The notes under the pieces are model-generated. The model made no database searches. It was given only the letters and a program-made list of their open reading frames with translations, and was not told the origin of the DNA. A DNA stretch of 32,268 bases. Origin: Acidimicrobiaceae bacterium (GTDB lineage: Bacteria; Actinomycetota; Acidimicrobiia; Acidimicrobiales; Aldehydirespiratoraceae). This document shows positions 17,601 to 26,900 of this stretch, piece by piece. The stretch covers positions 1 to 32,268 of the forward strand of contig VYCM01000103.1 of the NCBI GenBank assembly GCA_009843915.1, read 5' to 3'. A program made the position numbers and the translations under genes. Position 1 is the stretch's first letter. Each line of letters starts with the position of its first letter.

Positions 17601-18086
17601 AGCGGCCTGAGAGAGCGAGACCGCCACCGTGCGCTCCAGCGGCTCGCGCTGCCACACGCTGACCTTGTTGCCGTCCGGGCCCTCGTACTCGGTCTTGTGG
17701 TAGTCGCCCCATCGCACTGCTACGGTCAGCTCCTCGGCCGAGTCGGGCACGAGGAAGCTCAACCCGACCGACGACGGGAAGAACCCTTTCTTGGCAGCTG
17801 TGCGCTCCTCAGAAGACTCTTCGGTCAGCCCGGCCAGAGCGGGGGTCTCGTCCAGCGGATCGTCCTCATCGGCATCGGAGCGCTGGTCGAACGGCGTGCC
17901 CGACGGAACGAGGAATCCAGTGAGGTACCAGTTCGACGGCCGAACCCACCCCGGCAACTGCTCCTCAGCCAGTTCATGCCCTGCGCCCGGCCCGACCAAG
18001 TCCAGCCGCAACGCCGCCGCCAGGTACTCGCGCACCTCCAGCGAGTTGGCGTCGGCGAGTGCGGACGGCCTGGTGTCAGCGTTCAT
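14644..18086 (-). CDS. drmA: DISARM helicase DrmA, interrupted by a single-base frameshift
   Basis: Two overlapping frames together encode one DrmA of about 1147 residues. The first frame (18086 to 16485) covers the N-terminus, Walker A FFPTGGGKTEAYLGL (about 442-450) and the following MRYTLRLLTLDQL motif, and stops at GLWVGKAATPT. The second frame continues the family sequence with MGHKGDRRSDSARSKTRQFK, a zinc-type CPRCGTPFEP, motif II VIQDELHLISGP (about 680), VASTATVRQAQDQI, ATNMISVGLDIPRLGL, and motif VI IQATSRVGR (about 945). Adding one base at the C4 run (16492-16495) restores a single frame of 1148 codons. DrmA is an SF2 helicase that acts with DrmB. It starts 67 bases after the PD-(D/E)xK gene. 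As written, the sequence makes only a truncated protein unless slippage occurs. Confidence 0.92.
16485..16495 (-). other. Frameshift site in drmA (C4 run and premature TGA)
   Basis: On the minus strand the bases read GCGGCCACCCCAACGTGATGGG. In the incoming frame ACG is followed by TGA (16487-16485). One more C would give ACC-CCC-AAC-GTG-ATG and the expected DrmA continuation. A missing base in a short homopolymer is a frequent assembly error, a real inactivating mutation, or, less often, a slippage site. Confidence 0.85.
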
Positions 18087-18153
18087 CTGGCAAAGCCATC
18101 ACACCGCGCTTCGACCTGTAAGCGGAATGTGTCTAAGAGCGGGTGTCGAAGAC

Positions 18154-19218
18154 TCAGAAGTCATCGAAGAGCCTGGGTGCTTCGTCAACTGCGGCTTCGA
18201 TGTTTGTTCTGTTGTCGGCTGGTTTGGCCTGTTCTAGGAGTTTGATGACTTCTGCTTGTTCATCGTGGCTTGAGAGCGACAGCGAGAATGTGTCTCTGCT
18301 CTGCCTCCGGAAGTAACCGAGACTCTGCAGGGTCGTCGTCAGCACACCCGTCGCCGCCGCAGCGAACTGTTGTCGATCAGCATCCAGCCACCGGTCGAAT
18401 ACGCCAAAGGTTGCCCGGCTCAACAGCATTGCCCCAGTGATGTTGAGGGTCGTTGGCACGATGGCTTGACCTACGACGGCCATTGCCTCAACGACTACGC
18501 GGGCCGTCAACTCCCGGTAACCATCCGCTTGAAGTTCCGGATCCTGGGTTCCTTCTATGCCGGGAATCCACGGAATCACGTAGAGAGGCCGGATGTCGTC
18601 TTCACCATGACGATGCAAGACAGTCGCAGGGGTTTGGAGTGCCCGTTGGGCGGGCGCAGGCAGGTCGGAGAGGCTCGAGGTCGAGAGCCTCGCACCCTCG
18701 TCATCTATGGAAATACCGATCGTGGCGGTCGGTGCTGCGGACACGCCCTGGGAGCCCAGGGACTCGTTCAAGGCTTGAAGAGTCTCGGCTAGGCGGGCGG
18801 CGTCGCTCTCGACGGTCCCATACACGACATGGCCCGGTCGGGGCTGTGTCTCGGCGTACGACGCCGACAGGTCGTGAGAGGCCACGATCAGCTTCCCGGC
18901 CTGCCGCACGTTCGACGAGTCTTGGGAGAACCCGTGGGACTTAAGCTCAACGACCAGAGTCACCGGGTCGTCCGGATGGTCAATGCACAAGTCCGGACGG
19001 CATGGCGAGCGGTCGGTGGAGCCCGCAATGTCGCGAAGGGCTGAGACGGTCGGCTCGTCGGCCGGCACGAGCAGTCGTCTGCCGAGCGACTCCAACTCGT
19101 ATCCGTCCGTGCGCAGGACCGGCCGCACGGCGGTGATGTCGGGGAGGTCCTCCAGCGCCCACAGCAGGATGTTGAGTTGGAATACGGGATCGGAGACGAG
19201 AACGGCGTCGGAGGTCAT
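18154..19218 (-). CDS. Putative PD-(D/E)xK nuclease of the DISARM locus
   Basis: A 354-residue protein of no family known to me. Residues 75-93 read PDLCIDHPDDPVTLVVELK, which fits the PD-x(10-30)-(D/E)xK nuclease pattern exactly: P75-D76, then E91 and K93 at the end of a hydrophobic strand. A following helix (SSNVRQAGKLIVASHDL) with an early Gln is also common in this fold. The N-terminal 70 residues and the C-terminal half (about 190-354) are of unknown role; no second catalytic motif is seen. It overlaps the upstream gene by 4 bases (ATGA), so the two are translationally coupled, and it ends 67 bases before drmA. By position it is a DISARM accessory nuclease candidate; function is inferred from one motif. 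Confidence 0.65.
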   Translation of the reverse strand: MTSDAVLVSDPVFQLNILLWALEDLPDITAVRPVLRTDGYELESLGRRLLVPADEPTVSALRDIAGSTDRSPCRPDLCIDHPDDPVTLVVELKSHGFSQDSSNVRQAGKLIVASHDLSASYAETQPRPGHVVYGTVESDAARLAETLQALNESLGSQGVSAAPTATIGISIDDEGARLSTSSLSDLPAPAQRALQTPATVLHRHGEDDIRPLYVIPWIPGIEGTQDPELQADGYRELTARVVVEAMAVVGQAIVPTTLNITGAMLLSRATFGVFDRWLDADRQQFAAAATGVLTTTLQSLGYFRRQSRDTFSLSLSSHDEQAEVIKLLEQAKPADNRTNIEAAVDEAPRLFDDF

Positions 19219-20438
19219 GCGGCGATGCTGGCGGCATCGGCCACCGCCTGTTCGTAGGGCTCGCTACCGAGCCAGGCTCTCGCGGTCGGAGCTAGCTCTC
19301 GTTGCACGTTGGTGACGAGCCGGTGGACTGTGTTCCCGCAGGTGCCGTGGGGAAGTACAGCGAGGAGATGCTGGCTGGTGGCCTCCAGCAGGAACGGTTG
19401 CCACAGGTGCCGGTCCACGGCAACGACATGTGCCTTGGTGGGCCCCCGGCGCGTGACGAAGCCTCCGATACGGAAGCGACTCGTCCGTCGTTCGAGCGCA
19501 AGCTCAACGAAACGGTTGAACAACGGCTCGCTTAGGGGCTCGCCGAAGTCGATGACCAGGGGGCTGCCGTGAATCTTGTACCCGTCTTGGCCGGCGTCGG
19601 TGGTGTCGACCCAGAGGCGGGCTTCGGCATGCTCGGTGACGCTGCGGTATAGCGCGAGTACGCGCCGCACCGTCGCCCGGTGGTCGGCGAACGAGTCGCT
19701 TCGGTTCGTGGCGCGGCCGTCGTAGTTGAGGCGGTGGCCACCGCGGCCAGCCGCGGGCATCTGCAGGTGCACCAGTGAGCGCAGCGGGTCGTAGGAGTCG
19801 ATGAGCCGCTGCAGTTTCTCCTCCAGCACGGACAGGCTCTCGGTGAGCGTCACCACCGAGCGTCGGCGCTCTGTAAGGGCGTGCGGTGTCTCGTAGTCGG
19901 CATCGTCGGCGCTGTCGTCGTCGGTGCCCACATCGAGACCGTCGATCGGCTCATAGCGAGCCTCGTGCTCGAATCCAAGCCGCGCGTAGCGCTGCGACGG
20001 CGTGGTCGCTTGCACCTGCCGCCACAACTCGAACAGGATCGGCGACGACAGCCAGAGCCGGTCAAGCCACGGGCTGGTGTCCACCGTCTGGCGCACCCAT
20101 CGGTCACTGTGTTCGACAGCCATCTTCGTGTAGAAGACAGGATGCCGGTCGTCGAGTTCCTCGACTAGGCCGACCACTTGGCCGCCGTGGCCAGCGTCCT
20201 CGACACGGAACAACGTGTCGTCGAGACGGTGAAGATGCACACGCCCGGCGAACCTGCTGGCCAGGTCAGGCATCTGTTGGTTACTGCCTGCGGTCTCCAG
20301 CATGTAGGTCTTGACCAGTTTGCGACCCGCGTCGGGGTGCTCGATGTCCGCCGCGGCGGGCACGGGGTGGCCCTCCAGGTAGTCGACGAACTCGCTGCGC
20401 CTCTCCAGCCGCGGCAGGTACCCGACATTGTCGGTCAT
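19215..20438 (-). CDS. Unknown DISARM-associated protein (407 aa)
   Basis: I do not recognise this protein. I start at the ATG at 20438 (MTDNVGYLPRLERRSEFVDY); the open frame runs 30 codons further upstream, but that part is low-complexity. The middle carries an acidic linker (DVGTDDDSADDADYETP, about 190) and a predicted coiled region (VVTLTESLSVLEEKLQRLID). The C-terminal half has alternating strands, including GSPLVIDFGEPL and SRFRIGGFVTRRGPTKAHVV. No membrane segment or signal peptide is seen. Its stop overlaps the next gene's start as ATGA, pointing to a fixed-ratio complex with the PD-(D/E)xK protein. It is first in the minus-strand run leading to drmA. Confidence 0.7.
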   Translation of the reverse strand: MTDNVGYLPRLERRSEFVDYLEGHPVPAAADIEHPDAGRKLVKTYMLETAGSNQQMPDLASRFAGRVHLHRLDDTLFRVEDAGHGGQVVGLVEELDDRHPVFYTKMAVEHSDRWVRQTVDTSPWLDRLWLSSPILFELWRQVQATTPSQRYARLGFEHEARYEPIDGLDVGTDDDSADDADYETPHALTERRRSVVTLTESLSVLEEKLQRLIDSYDPLRSLVHLQMPAAGRGGHRLNYDGRATNRSDSFADHRATVRRVLALYRSVTEHAEARLWVDTTDAGQDGYKIHGSPLVIDFGEPLSEPLFNRFVELALERRTSRFRIGGFVTRRGPTKAHVVAVDRHLWQPFLLEATSQHLLAVLPHGTCGNTVHRLVTNVQRELAPTARAWLGSEPYEQAVADAASIAA

Positions 20439-20749
20439 GGCCGACAGCGTAGGCCGTGCCTCGCCCCCGGCCGCTGCTGAGACGTTGACGGAGTTCGTAG
20501 CGCAGATCCCGGCCTGCGAACAACTCACCGAGCGATCGCACCACCGTGCCGACTGCTACTCTGCAGCTATTGCTCCGCTTTCTCGGCCAAGCCGGGAATG
20601 GCGGGGACTTATCGTCTTGGAGGCAGAAGGCACCGTGGCTCCTGTGTCGGTCTTCATCGACTACGCCTACCACTGTGCCTGCGAGGCCCTAGCGATCCGC
20701 AGACCGATCCGCCCACTTTCGGGCACATCCGAAACTTGAGGAGGCGACG
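20439..20749. other. Divergent intergenic region between the 407-aa gene and the DUF4209-like gene
   Basis: About 310 bases separate two divergent starts. A 103-codon frame on the plus strand ends just before the next gene's ribosome-binding site, but it has no start signal or recognisable family. The region probably holds both promoters; no clear boxes were identified. GAGGAGG at 20738-20744 serves the plus-strand gene. Confidence 0.5.
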
Positions 20750-22594
20750 ATGAGTGTCTTGCAATTGCCGGTGGAGCGCTACGTCGAAGAGGTCAATGCC
20801 ATCTGCGCGCGACTCGATGCAACCGAGGGAGAACTCGCACTCCACACCGTGTTCGACGCCTTGGAGAAGTTGGGCAAGCGCGACGACCCAGAGCCCGATA
20901 ACGCTCATGGCGACAGGACCTGGGATGCGGTGGCGGCGGCACTGGCCTACTACCTGAGAGAAGGCGGGTCGGACGACGAGCGGCTGGCCGGGTACGGGTC
21001 GTTTGGCCCGATGTGGATAGCGCCGGTCGGCGACGGACGATCCAACCTGTATCCGGCTGAGCCTGCCAAGACCCCCGAGGAGACTCGCGAGGTCTGGCGT
21101 GCACTCGCTGTCGTCGAGACATTGGACCCGCTGGTGCGGGGACGGCTATGCGACTTGTTGTGGGAACTCAGCGACGGATCCCGCCCTTACGCCTACGCGG
21201 AGACCGCCGTCTCATGCCACCTCGAACACTCACGACGTGAGACCGCCGAGCCGTCCGGACGCGACGAGTCCGCACGCCGTGCCGCCGCGCTGGCTGCGAC
21301 GCTCAACAACCGGACGCTGCTCTCCGAGTCGTTGCACGCGATCGAGCAGCGTGTCGCCAACTCGTTGGACAGCACCTGCGACGAGTTCGAGATCGTTGTC
21401 AGCGGCCTACAAACACTCGTCGATTACACGTATGCCAAGAGGCACCGTCAGGACACCAATCCCGACGACCGAGACGCGAGGGTGCGCGCTCTCATCGAGC
21501 GTTCACTCCGGACGTACCGCCATCCCGTCGAGCAGGAGGAGTTGCTCGACCTCGCGATGGCGGCCGCCGAGGACGTACGGGTGGGTCAGCGGTTGCGAGA
21601 CGAGCAGACTCAGGTGGCTGAGTCCGCCACCGAGGGAACTGAGGGAATCCTGAGAATGGTCCGCTTGGAGAACGCTCGACGGATGGCCGCGCGACACGGC
21701 GACAGCGACGCCGAGCGACGCATCCGTCGCCGCATCGAGGAGACAGACATGAGCGAAGCCATGTCAGAAACCAGCACCGAGATCGAAGTCGACGCTGCAG
21801 AAATAAGGAACTGGGTGGAACGGCTCATGGAGTCCGGACGAGGCCCCCAGGGCCCGGCAATCATGCTTCTTCACTACGGCATGCACGGCGTGCCGGTGTC
21901 GTCTCCTGACCAGAGCCGAACGGCCATAGCAGAGTTCCAAGCGGAGCATCCGCTGCTGACCATCCTCAAGAGGGATCACATCGGCCCGTACAACTCTGTG
22001 TCCATCACCGTGCCAGGAGGTGAACTGCGCGCGCGTAGCGATCTCGGAGAATACGACGCCTTTGCCATCAACCTGTTCGCGGTGGCAACCGCAGTGCGCT
22101 TCATGGATGAGATGCGGCTGCAATACCACCCAAGCGGTGAGGAGATGGCGGCCTGGTTCGCATCTGCGGGAATTCCTGAGCGGTTGGCCGAGCGGATCGG
22201 TGTCTCCTACGAGCGATGGACCGCTGGTGATCACGTGAGCGCCGTCTCGGTTCTAGTCCTCGTCGTCGAAGGCGCGGTCCGTCATCTTGCGAACCTGCGG
22301 AGCATCCCCGTAACCAAGACACAACACCACGACGGCGGCGAGCAAACAAGCGAACTGCGTTCGCTGGGACAACTAATCGAAGCTCTCGGCGCCGACGAGG
22401 CTGGTGCGGGTCTCCCTGTGCTGCCTATCGAGCATGTGCGCTATCTGGAGGCGGCGCTTGTGGACCGCTGGTCGGTAAACCTGCGCAACATCCTCGTCCA
22501 CGATGCCGAAGCCGTCCTCGATAACGCCACCTATGGCGTCCTATTCCACATCGTCTGCCTGCTAGCCGCGCACACCACTGTGACACGGCACTAA
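20750..22594 (+). CDS. DUF4209/HEPN-like protein with RNxxxH motif
   Basis: A 614-residue, almost wholly helical protein. The start is firm: GAGGAGG lies 5 bases before the ATG. The C-terminal region (about 440-610) resembles DUF4209, ending with SVNLRNILVHDAEAVLDNA and a hydrophobic helix (YGVLFHIVCLLAAH). R579-N-I-L-V-H584 is the RNxxxH signature of HEPN ribonuclease domains, which are common toxins in anti-phage systems. The N-terminal 200 residues are a separate helical domain ending near a DESARRAAALAATLNNR helix, and a charged linker (about 300-345) joins the two parts. It is transcribed opposite to the drm genes. Assignment to DUF4209 is from memory of the family pattern; RNase activity is inference. 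Confidence 0.65.
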   Translation: MSVLQLPVERYVEEVNAICARLDATEGELALHTVFDALEKLGKRDDPEPDNAHGDRTWDAVAAALAYYLREGGSDDERLAGYGSFGPMWIAPVGDGRSNLYPAEPAKTPEETREVWRALAVVETLDPLVRGRLCDLLWELSDGSRPYAYAETAVSCHLEHSRRETAEPSGRDESARRAAALAATLNNRTLLSESLHAIEQRVANSLDSTCDEFEIVVSGLQTLVDYTYAKRHRQDTNPDDRDARVRALIERSLRTYRHPVEQEELLDLAMAAAEDVRVGQRLRDEQTQVAESATEGTEGILRMVRLENARRMAARHGDSDAERRIRRRIEETDMSEAMSETSTEIEVDAAEIRNWVERLMESGRGPQGPAIMLLHYGMHGVPVSSPDQSRTAIAEFQAEHPLLTILKRDHIGPYNSVSITVPGGELRARSDLGEYDAFAINLFAVATAVRFMDEMRLQYHPSGEEMAAWFASAGIPERLAERIGVSYERWTAGDHVSAVSVLVLVVEGAVRHLANLRSIPVTKTQHHDGGEQTSELRSLGQLIEALGADEAGAGLPVLPIEHVRYLEAALVDRWSVNLRNILVHDAEAVLDNATYGVLFHIVCLLAAHTTVTRH

Positions 22595-22736
22595 TCCCGC
22601 CGCCACGATGGACGACGGCTAACGTAGCCAATGATGACAGTGAGCATGGGCCTCGGCCTGATACGGGCAAGCCATCAGCGCGCTGAGTCGGCGCTAGCCA
22701 CTCCGGGGCGCGGGAAGCATCCCCAACGGACACCTC

Positions 22737-23885
22737 TTGCAAGTCAAGGTGACCGCCCGTCACATCGCAGACCAAGCGAGTCCATCGTTGCTCCGAATTG
22801 AGACAATCGGTCAACCGGGTCAGGGATCGGTGGTCGATCTCCTCGCCAGCGCCACCCGGCAGCAGGAGTTTCGACGCCTCCGGGCGGCGGTGGCGTACGC
22901 GACCCCAAGCGGCATCCAGTTGCTCAAGAACGCTGGTGCCTGCCAAGCTGCGCACCTCACTTCGGAGTGGCTGGTCGCTGTGGACTGGTGCCGATCAGAG
23001 CCGGCTGCCCTCGACGCGCTTGAGTCGTCACGCCGATCAACCGTTCGGATCCCATCCGGCGCTCATGTCATAAACTCACCCAGATGTACTCCACGGACCC
23101 CATTTCACCCGAAAGGATTCCTCTTCTTAGGCCCGAAACGTCGGCTCCTAGTCTCGGGTTCAGCAAATCTCTCTAGGAACGGCCTTTCACGGGGCCATGA
23201 ACTGGATACCGTCATCGAAGTCCGAAATGCTAAGACATCCGCTGAGAAGAAGGCATGGAAGGCCCTCGGAAGGACGAACAAGTGGTTCCGGGAACTCTGG
23301 CGAGACTCAACGGCGTATCCGCTAATCGCGAATGACTACCGGACGGCACATGCTGGCTCCATCAAGGAACCTGTTCCAACATCGGATGATGTGACCGAGT
23401 CGACCGGACGTCGTCCTCGTACTGGATTCAGTGGAGACGATCTGCTGAAGCTGCGTTCCGCACAGCATCTCTGGATCGAAGCCGGCAATGTGTCACAGAA
23501 TCGCGGGCGCGGTGTCCCAGGTAATCAGATCATGATGCGCGCAATGACTCGAGTGTTCTTCGGCGTTGAGCCAAGAGATGTTTCGCGCGATACTCACTTG
23601 ATAACGTTAGCTATGAGTTATCAGGGACATATCTCGTGGGACAGAACTCTGAGGTACTCGAACAACTCGATGGACGTGCTGACAGTACCTGTCCCAGGGT
23701 CACCTACAGGTCCGCCCTCATATGATAATCTAACGTTAGTGCTCCGCAAGGCGTCACATAATGGCGCATTGATCTACGAACTGCGAATTGCAACACCCGC
23801 CGAGACTGTATCTCTAGGGCGATATAGCGATCAAGTAGGCGGGCGCTTCGTGATGTCGAGCGGTCGTCAATTTGGTGTCTACTAG
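22737..23885 (+). CDS. Phospholipase D-type nuclease, possible restriction endonuclease
   Basis: An open frame of 382 codons from a TTG at 22737; an in-frame TAG at 22695 limits the start, and GTG 22749 or TTG 22788 are alternatives without a good ribosome site. The PLD active site is FHPKGFLFLG (H124, K126) with GSANLSRNGL at 141-150 and E155 in HELDTVIEV. One HKD motif is present, so it would act as a dimer. The C-terminal part (about 240-382: IEAGNVSQNRGRGVPGNQI, FFGVEP, SYDNLTLVLRK) has the layout of a nucleic-acid-binding recognition domain, reminiscent of PLD restriction enzymes such as the NgoFVII/BfiI type, with low certainty. GC drops from about 66% to about 50% near residue 120. It ends 59 bases from the end of drmMI, tail to tail. 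Confidence 0.65.
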   Translation: MQVKVTARHIADQASPSLLRIETIGQPGQGSVVDLLASATRQQEFRRLRAAVAYATPSGIQLLKNAGACQAAHLTSEWLVAVDWCRSEPAALDALESSRRSTVRIPSGAHVINSPRCTPRTPFHPKGFLFLGPKRRLLVSGSANLSRNGLSRGHELDTVIEVRNAKTSAEKKAWKALGRTNKWFRELWRDSTAYPLIANDYRTAHAGSIKEPVPTSDDVTESTGRRPRTGFSGDDLLKLRSAQHLWIEAGNVSQNRGRGVPGNQIMMRAMTRVFFGVEPRDVSRDTHLITLAMSYQGHISWDRTLRYSNNSMDVLTVPVPGSPTGPPSYDNLTLVLRKASHNGALIYELRIATPAETVSLGRYSDQVGGRFVMSSGRQFGVY

Positions 23886-23944
23886 ACTCGCATTCCAAGA
23901 GCTGGCCCAAAGAACAGCCTTGGATGCCTTGTGCCGAATTGGCT

Positions 23945-26900
23945 CTACTCAGCAGTCGTCCCGGGCATAGCGTCCCATAGGGTCGCGGGTGGTGGAGTCG
24001 CGTTGGCTAAGGCGTGGCGTGAGCGACCCCGGGAGCGTCTGTCCTTGGTCTCCCGTGACTTTAAGAGGCCAGCTCGGGCCTCCTCTGCCGCTCGCTCTGC
24101 ATTGAGTTCCAATAGTCGAGCTAGTACTTGATCGCGAACGTCATCAGGCCAACGATAGCGATATGGCTTCCTCTTGGTACCCCAGGTCGCCTCATCAATC
24201 TCGTAGTCGAGAAGGAATTCGCAGTCAGTCGGAATGTCGGTCCAGCCGTAGGCGTCGAGTACCACTCGGTCCATGGCTGCATGCAGTCTGCGCAACTCCG
24301 CTATATCAGTACTGTCCTCGTAAGGATTGTGAAAGCGGTTGTAGGTCTTCGTCATACCCTCGTCATTGCGGGCCATCAACGCAGCACGGAACTCATAGTA
24401 CTCCTTGCCTACGATGTCTAGGCTACGGTGAGTCTCCCAGCATTCCGGAAACGGAAACGTCTCAAAACAATCAGAAGGCGTGTACCGAAGATCATCCTTC
24501 ATGGATGATCCAAAGAACTGCGCCCACGACTCATGAGGACGAGATTGTAATGTGCAGAAGGCCGAATATGTATCAAGCGGATAGACAATGAGCGAGTCAG
24601 CATAGATCATGTTGGCAGGCAAAAAGGCATACTGTACTCGCTGACTGACGCGAGAATTCGCTAGCACTCGATCCAAACCTGAGATCGCTGAATATAGCTC
24701 TACTCGCGCATTCCAGTACTTCCACCACTCATGTACCATACGAGGATACTTGTCTGCATCCTTGAGTATTCGCTCCGGCCTGACTCGTTTCTCTGCTATC
24801 GCAAACAGTTGAGGCCAGTGCTTTCTACAATACTCTTGATCATGTTCGCCAAAATTAATGATGTATCTGTGATGACTATGTGTGGGACTTCCATTGAGTT
24901 CTTCGCCGCCGATATACGGACGGATCGCTTCCTGACTATCTGGCTCTTCCTGTATCACCTTGTACATGTCGTCATGAGAAGCTGTGACTCCACGCTTGTC
25001 ACTGTCGTCGAAGGTGAAGCCCATGCCAAGTACGATGCTTCCCTGGAAGCTCTTCGCGGAGCTTGCAGCCAGTCGAACTGGATCCTCGTGTCTACCACGA
25101 TAGAAAAGAAAGGCTGTGATTCTATCAACGATATTGTTATCCAAGTACTTTAGGGAGCGAACGTGTCCCTTGCCTATATGAATTACACTGATGATTACAG
25201 CGGCAGTTCCCGGCCACTTGACTCTTCTCCGTGCATGATAAATTTCGCCACCACGCTGACATATCCAACGCAAGCCGCTATTGCGGGTATCGCCTTGAGC
25301 AATCGTGTTTGTAGCAATCAGCCCCAGGGTACCGCTATCTCGAATCAAGTCGAACGCTCGTCGGAAGAAGTGCGCGACGAGATCAGCTCCGCCGCTCGAC
25401 TGCTCATGGGCCGCGAGCAGCCACTTCGAGTAAACCTCACCTTGGACTGAGGAGAGATTGCGTCCACCAAGGAAGGGCGGGTTGCCGACCATGGAATCGA
25501 AGCCGGGGTTCTCGCGGTCAAAGACTTCGGGGAACTCGACTTGCCAGTGGAAGGGGGCCAGTGGTGGATCGGCATTGCGCAGATCGTCGAGCCATGAGCG
25601 GTACGTGTCTGCTTCACCGTCGATGACCCTGGTGGCAAACTCCTTGCGGCGGGCTTCGCGGTCCTTGGGTTTGGGCTCTTGGAAGAACGCGGCCAAGACG
25701 AGGTCGCCGAGCAGGCAGACGGCTGCAGTCTCTGACTGGACCTGATCCCAGAGCTCCCGCAGTTCTCCGTCGGACACAGAGTCATCGGCCTCGCGGATGA
25801 GCTTGCGCAACTCGGCCGACCTGTCCAAGTGGGCTCGTCCTCTCAGGGCCTCGAAGCCTTCCGCAAAGTGTGGGGCGCCGCCCTTCCAGTGAAAGGCCTG
25901 GATCTGTGGGATGGACAGGCCTACCAGCGAGTCGCCGTGGCGCAGGGCGTGGTCGAGGAATGTGAGCGGGTGCTCCTTGGCGAGAGTGGTAAGCCACAGC
26001 GACAGCTTGGCCAGATCCACCGCCTTGGGGTTGCGGTCAACCCCGTACAGGCAGCGCTGAGCGATCTGGCGGCGAGCGAAGATCACCTCGTCCTCGTCGG
26101 GCGGGATCTCAGGCGCGACGCTGTGGGCCCGCCAAGACTCGATGAGGGCGTCTGCGAGTTGGCGGCAGGCCTCCACGAGGAACGCGCCCGAGCCCATGGC
26201 CGGGTCGCACACCTTGAGATCGAGGATCTGCTCGGGGCGCAACGGACCGTCCGCTTCCTGCCGCAGACGGTCGAAGATGGGCTCCAGCGCGATCCGGACG
26301 ATTGGCTCGGTCAGCTCCCGCGGCGTGTAGTGCGAGCCTGAGCGGCGGCGCTCCTCGCTCGGCTGCAGCACCATCGCGCCCGTGGGCACGAGGTCGGGTG
26401 TGGCGTTCTTGTCGATGACGGAGTCCAAGGTGGCGTGCAGCGCGTCGATCGCGCCGCCTGCATGGGGATCGATCTGCTGGACGGCCTTGTTGACGACAGC
26501 CGTGAGCTTGCGGTCAGTGCGGTCCCTGAGCCACTTTGCCCGTTTGGTCGGGGCCTCGGCCAGCAGTTCCTCCACGTTGATCGTGGCCGGGGCGCCGTGC
26601 TTCTTGACGGCCTTGATGGCGATGCTCTGACCCGCAGCGGTCTCGAGCCGGAAGCCCATCATGGTCTCGTAGACCGAGCCGATGTGCTCCACATCTAGAG
26701 CCCGATATGAGATCCGCTCGGCATCGAGCACAATCAGCTTCTCCAGTACTCGGTGAACGGTGCCGTCGGACACAAGGGGCGGATCGATGCGTTCCTCCAC
26801 TTGGCGCACATCTCCTCGCAGCCCGCCTCGGCCCTCCAGGAACGGGTAGCGGTCGGGGTGGAACAGGTCACCGTGCCGGGCCGACAGACTCATGTTCGGG

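Noticed and set aside
20428-20739. 103-codon plus-strand frame before the DUF4209-like gene
   Set aside because: No ribosome-binding site or recognised family; it starts inside the opposite gene's N-terminus. Kept as intergenic, though a small gene cannot be excluded.
24731-25450. Plus-strand frames of 140 and 95 codons within the low-GC part of drmMI
   Set aside because: The minus-strand methyltransferase frame is unbroken here; the plus-strand translations have no family resemblance and no ribosome sites.
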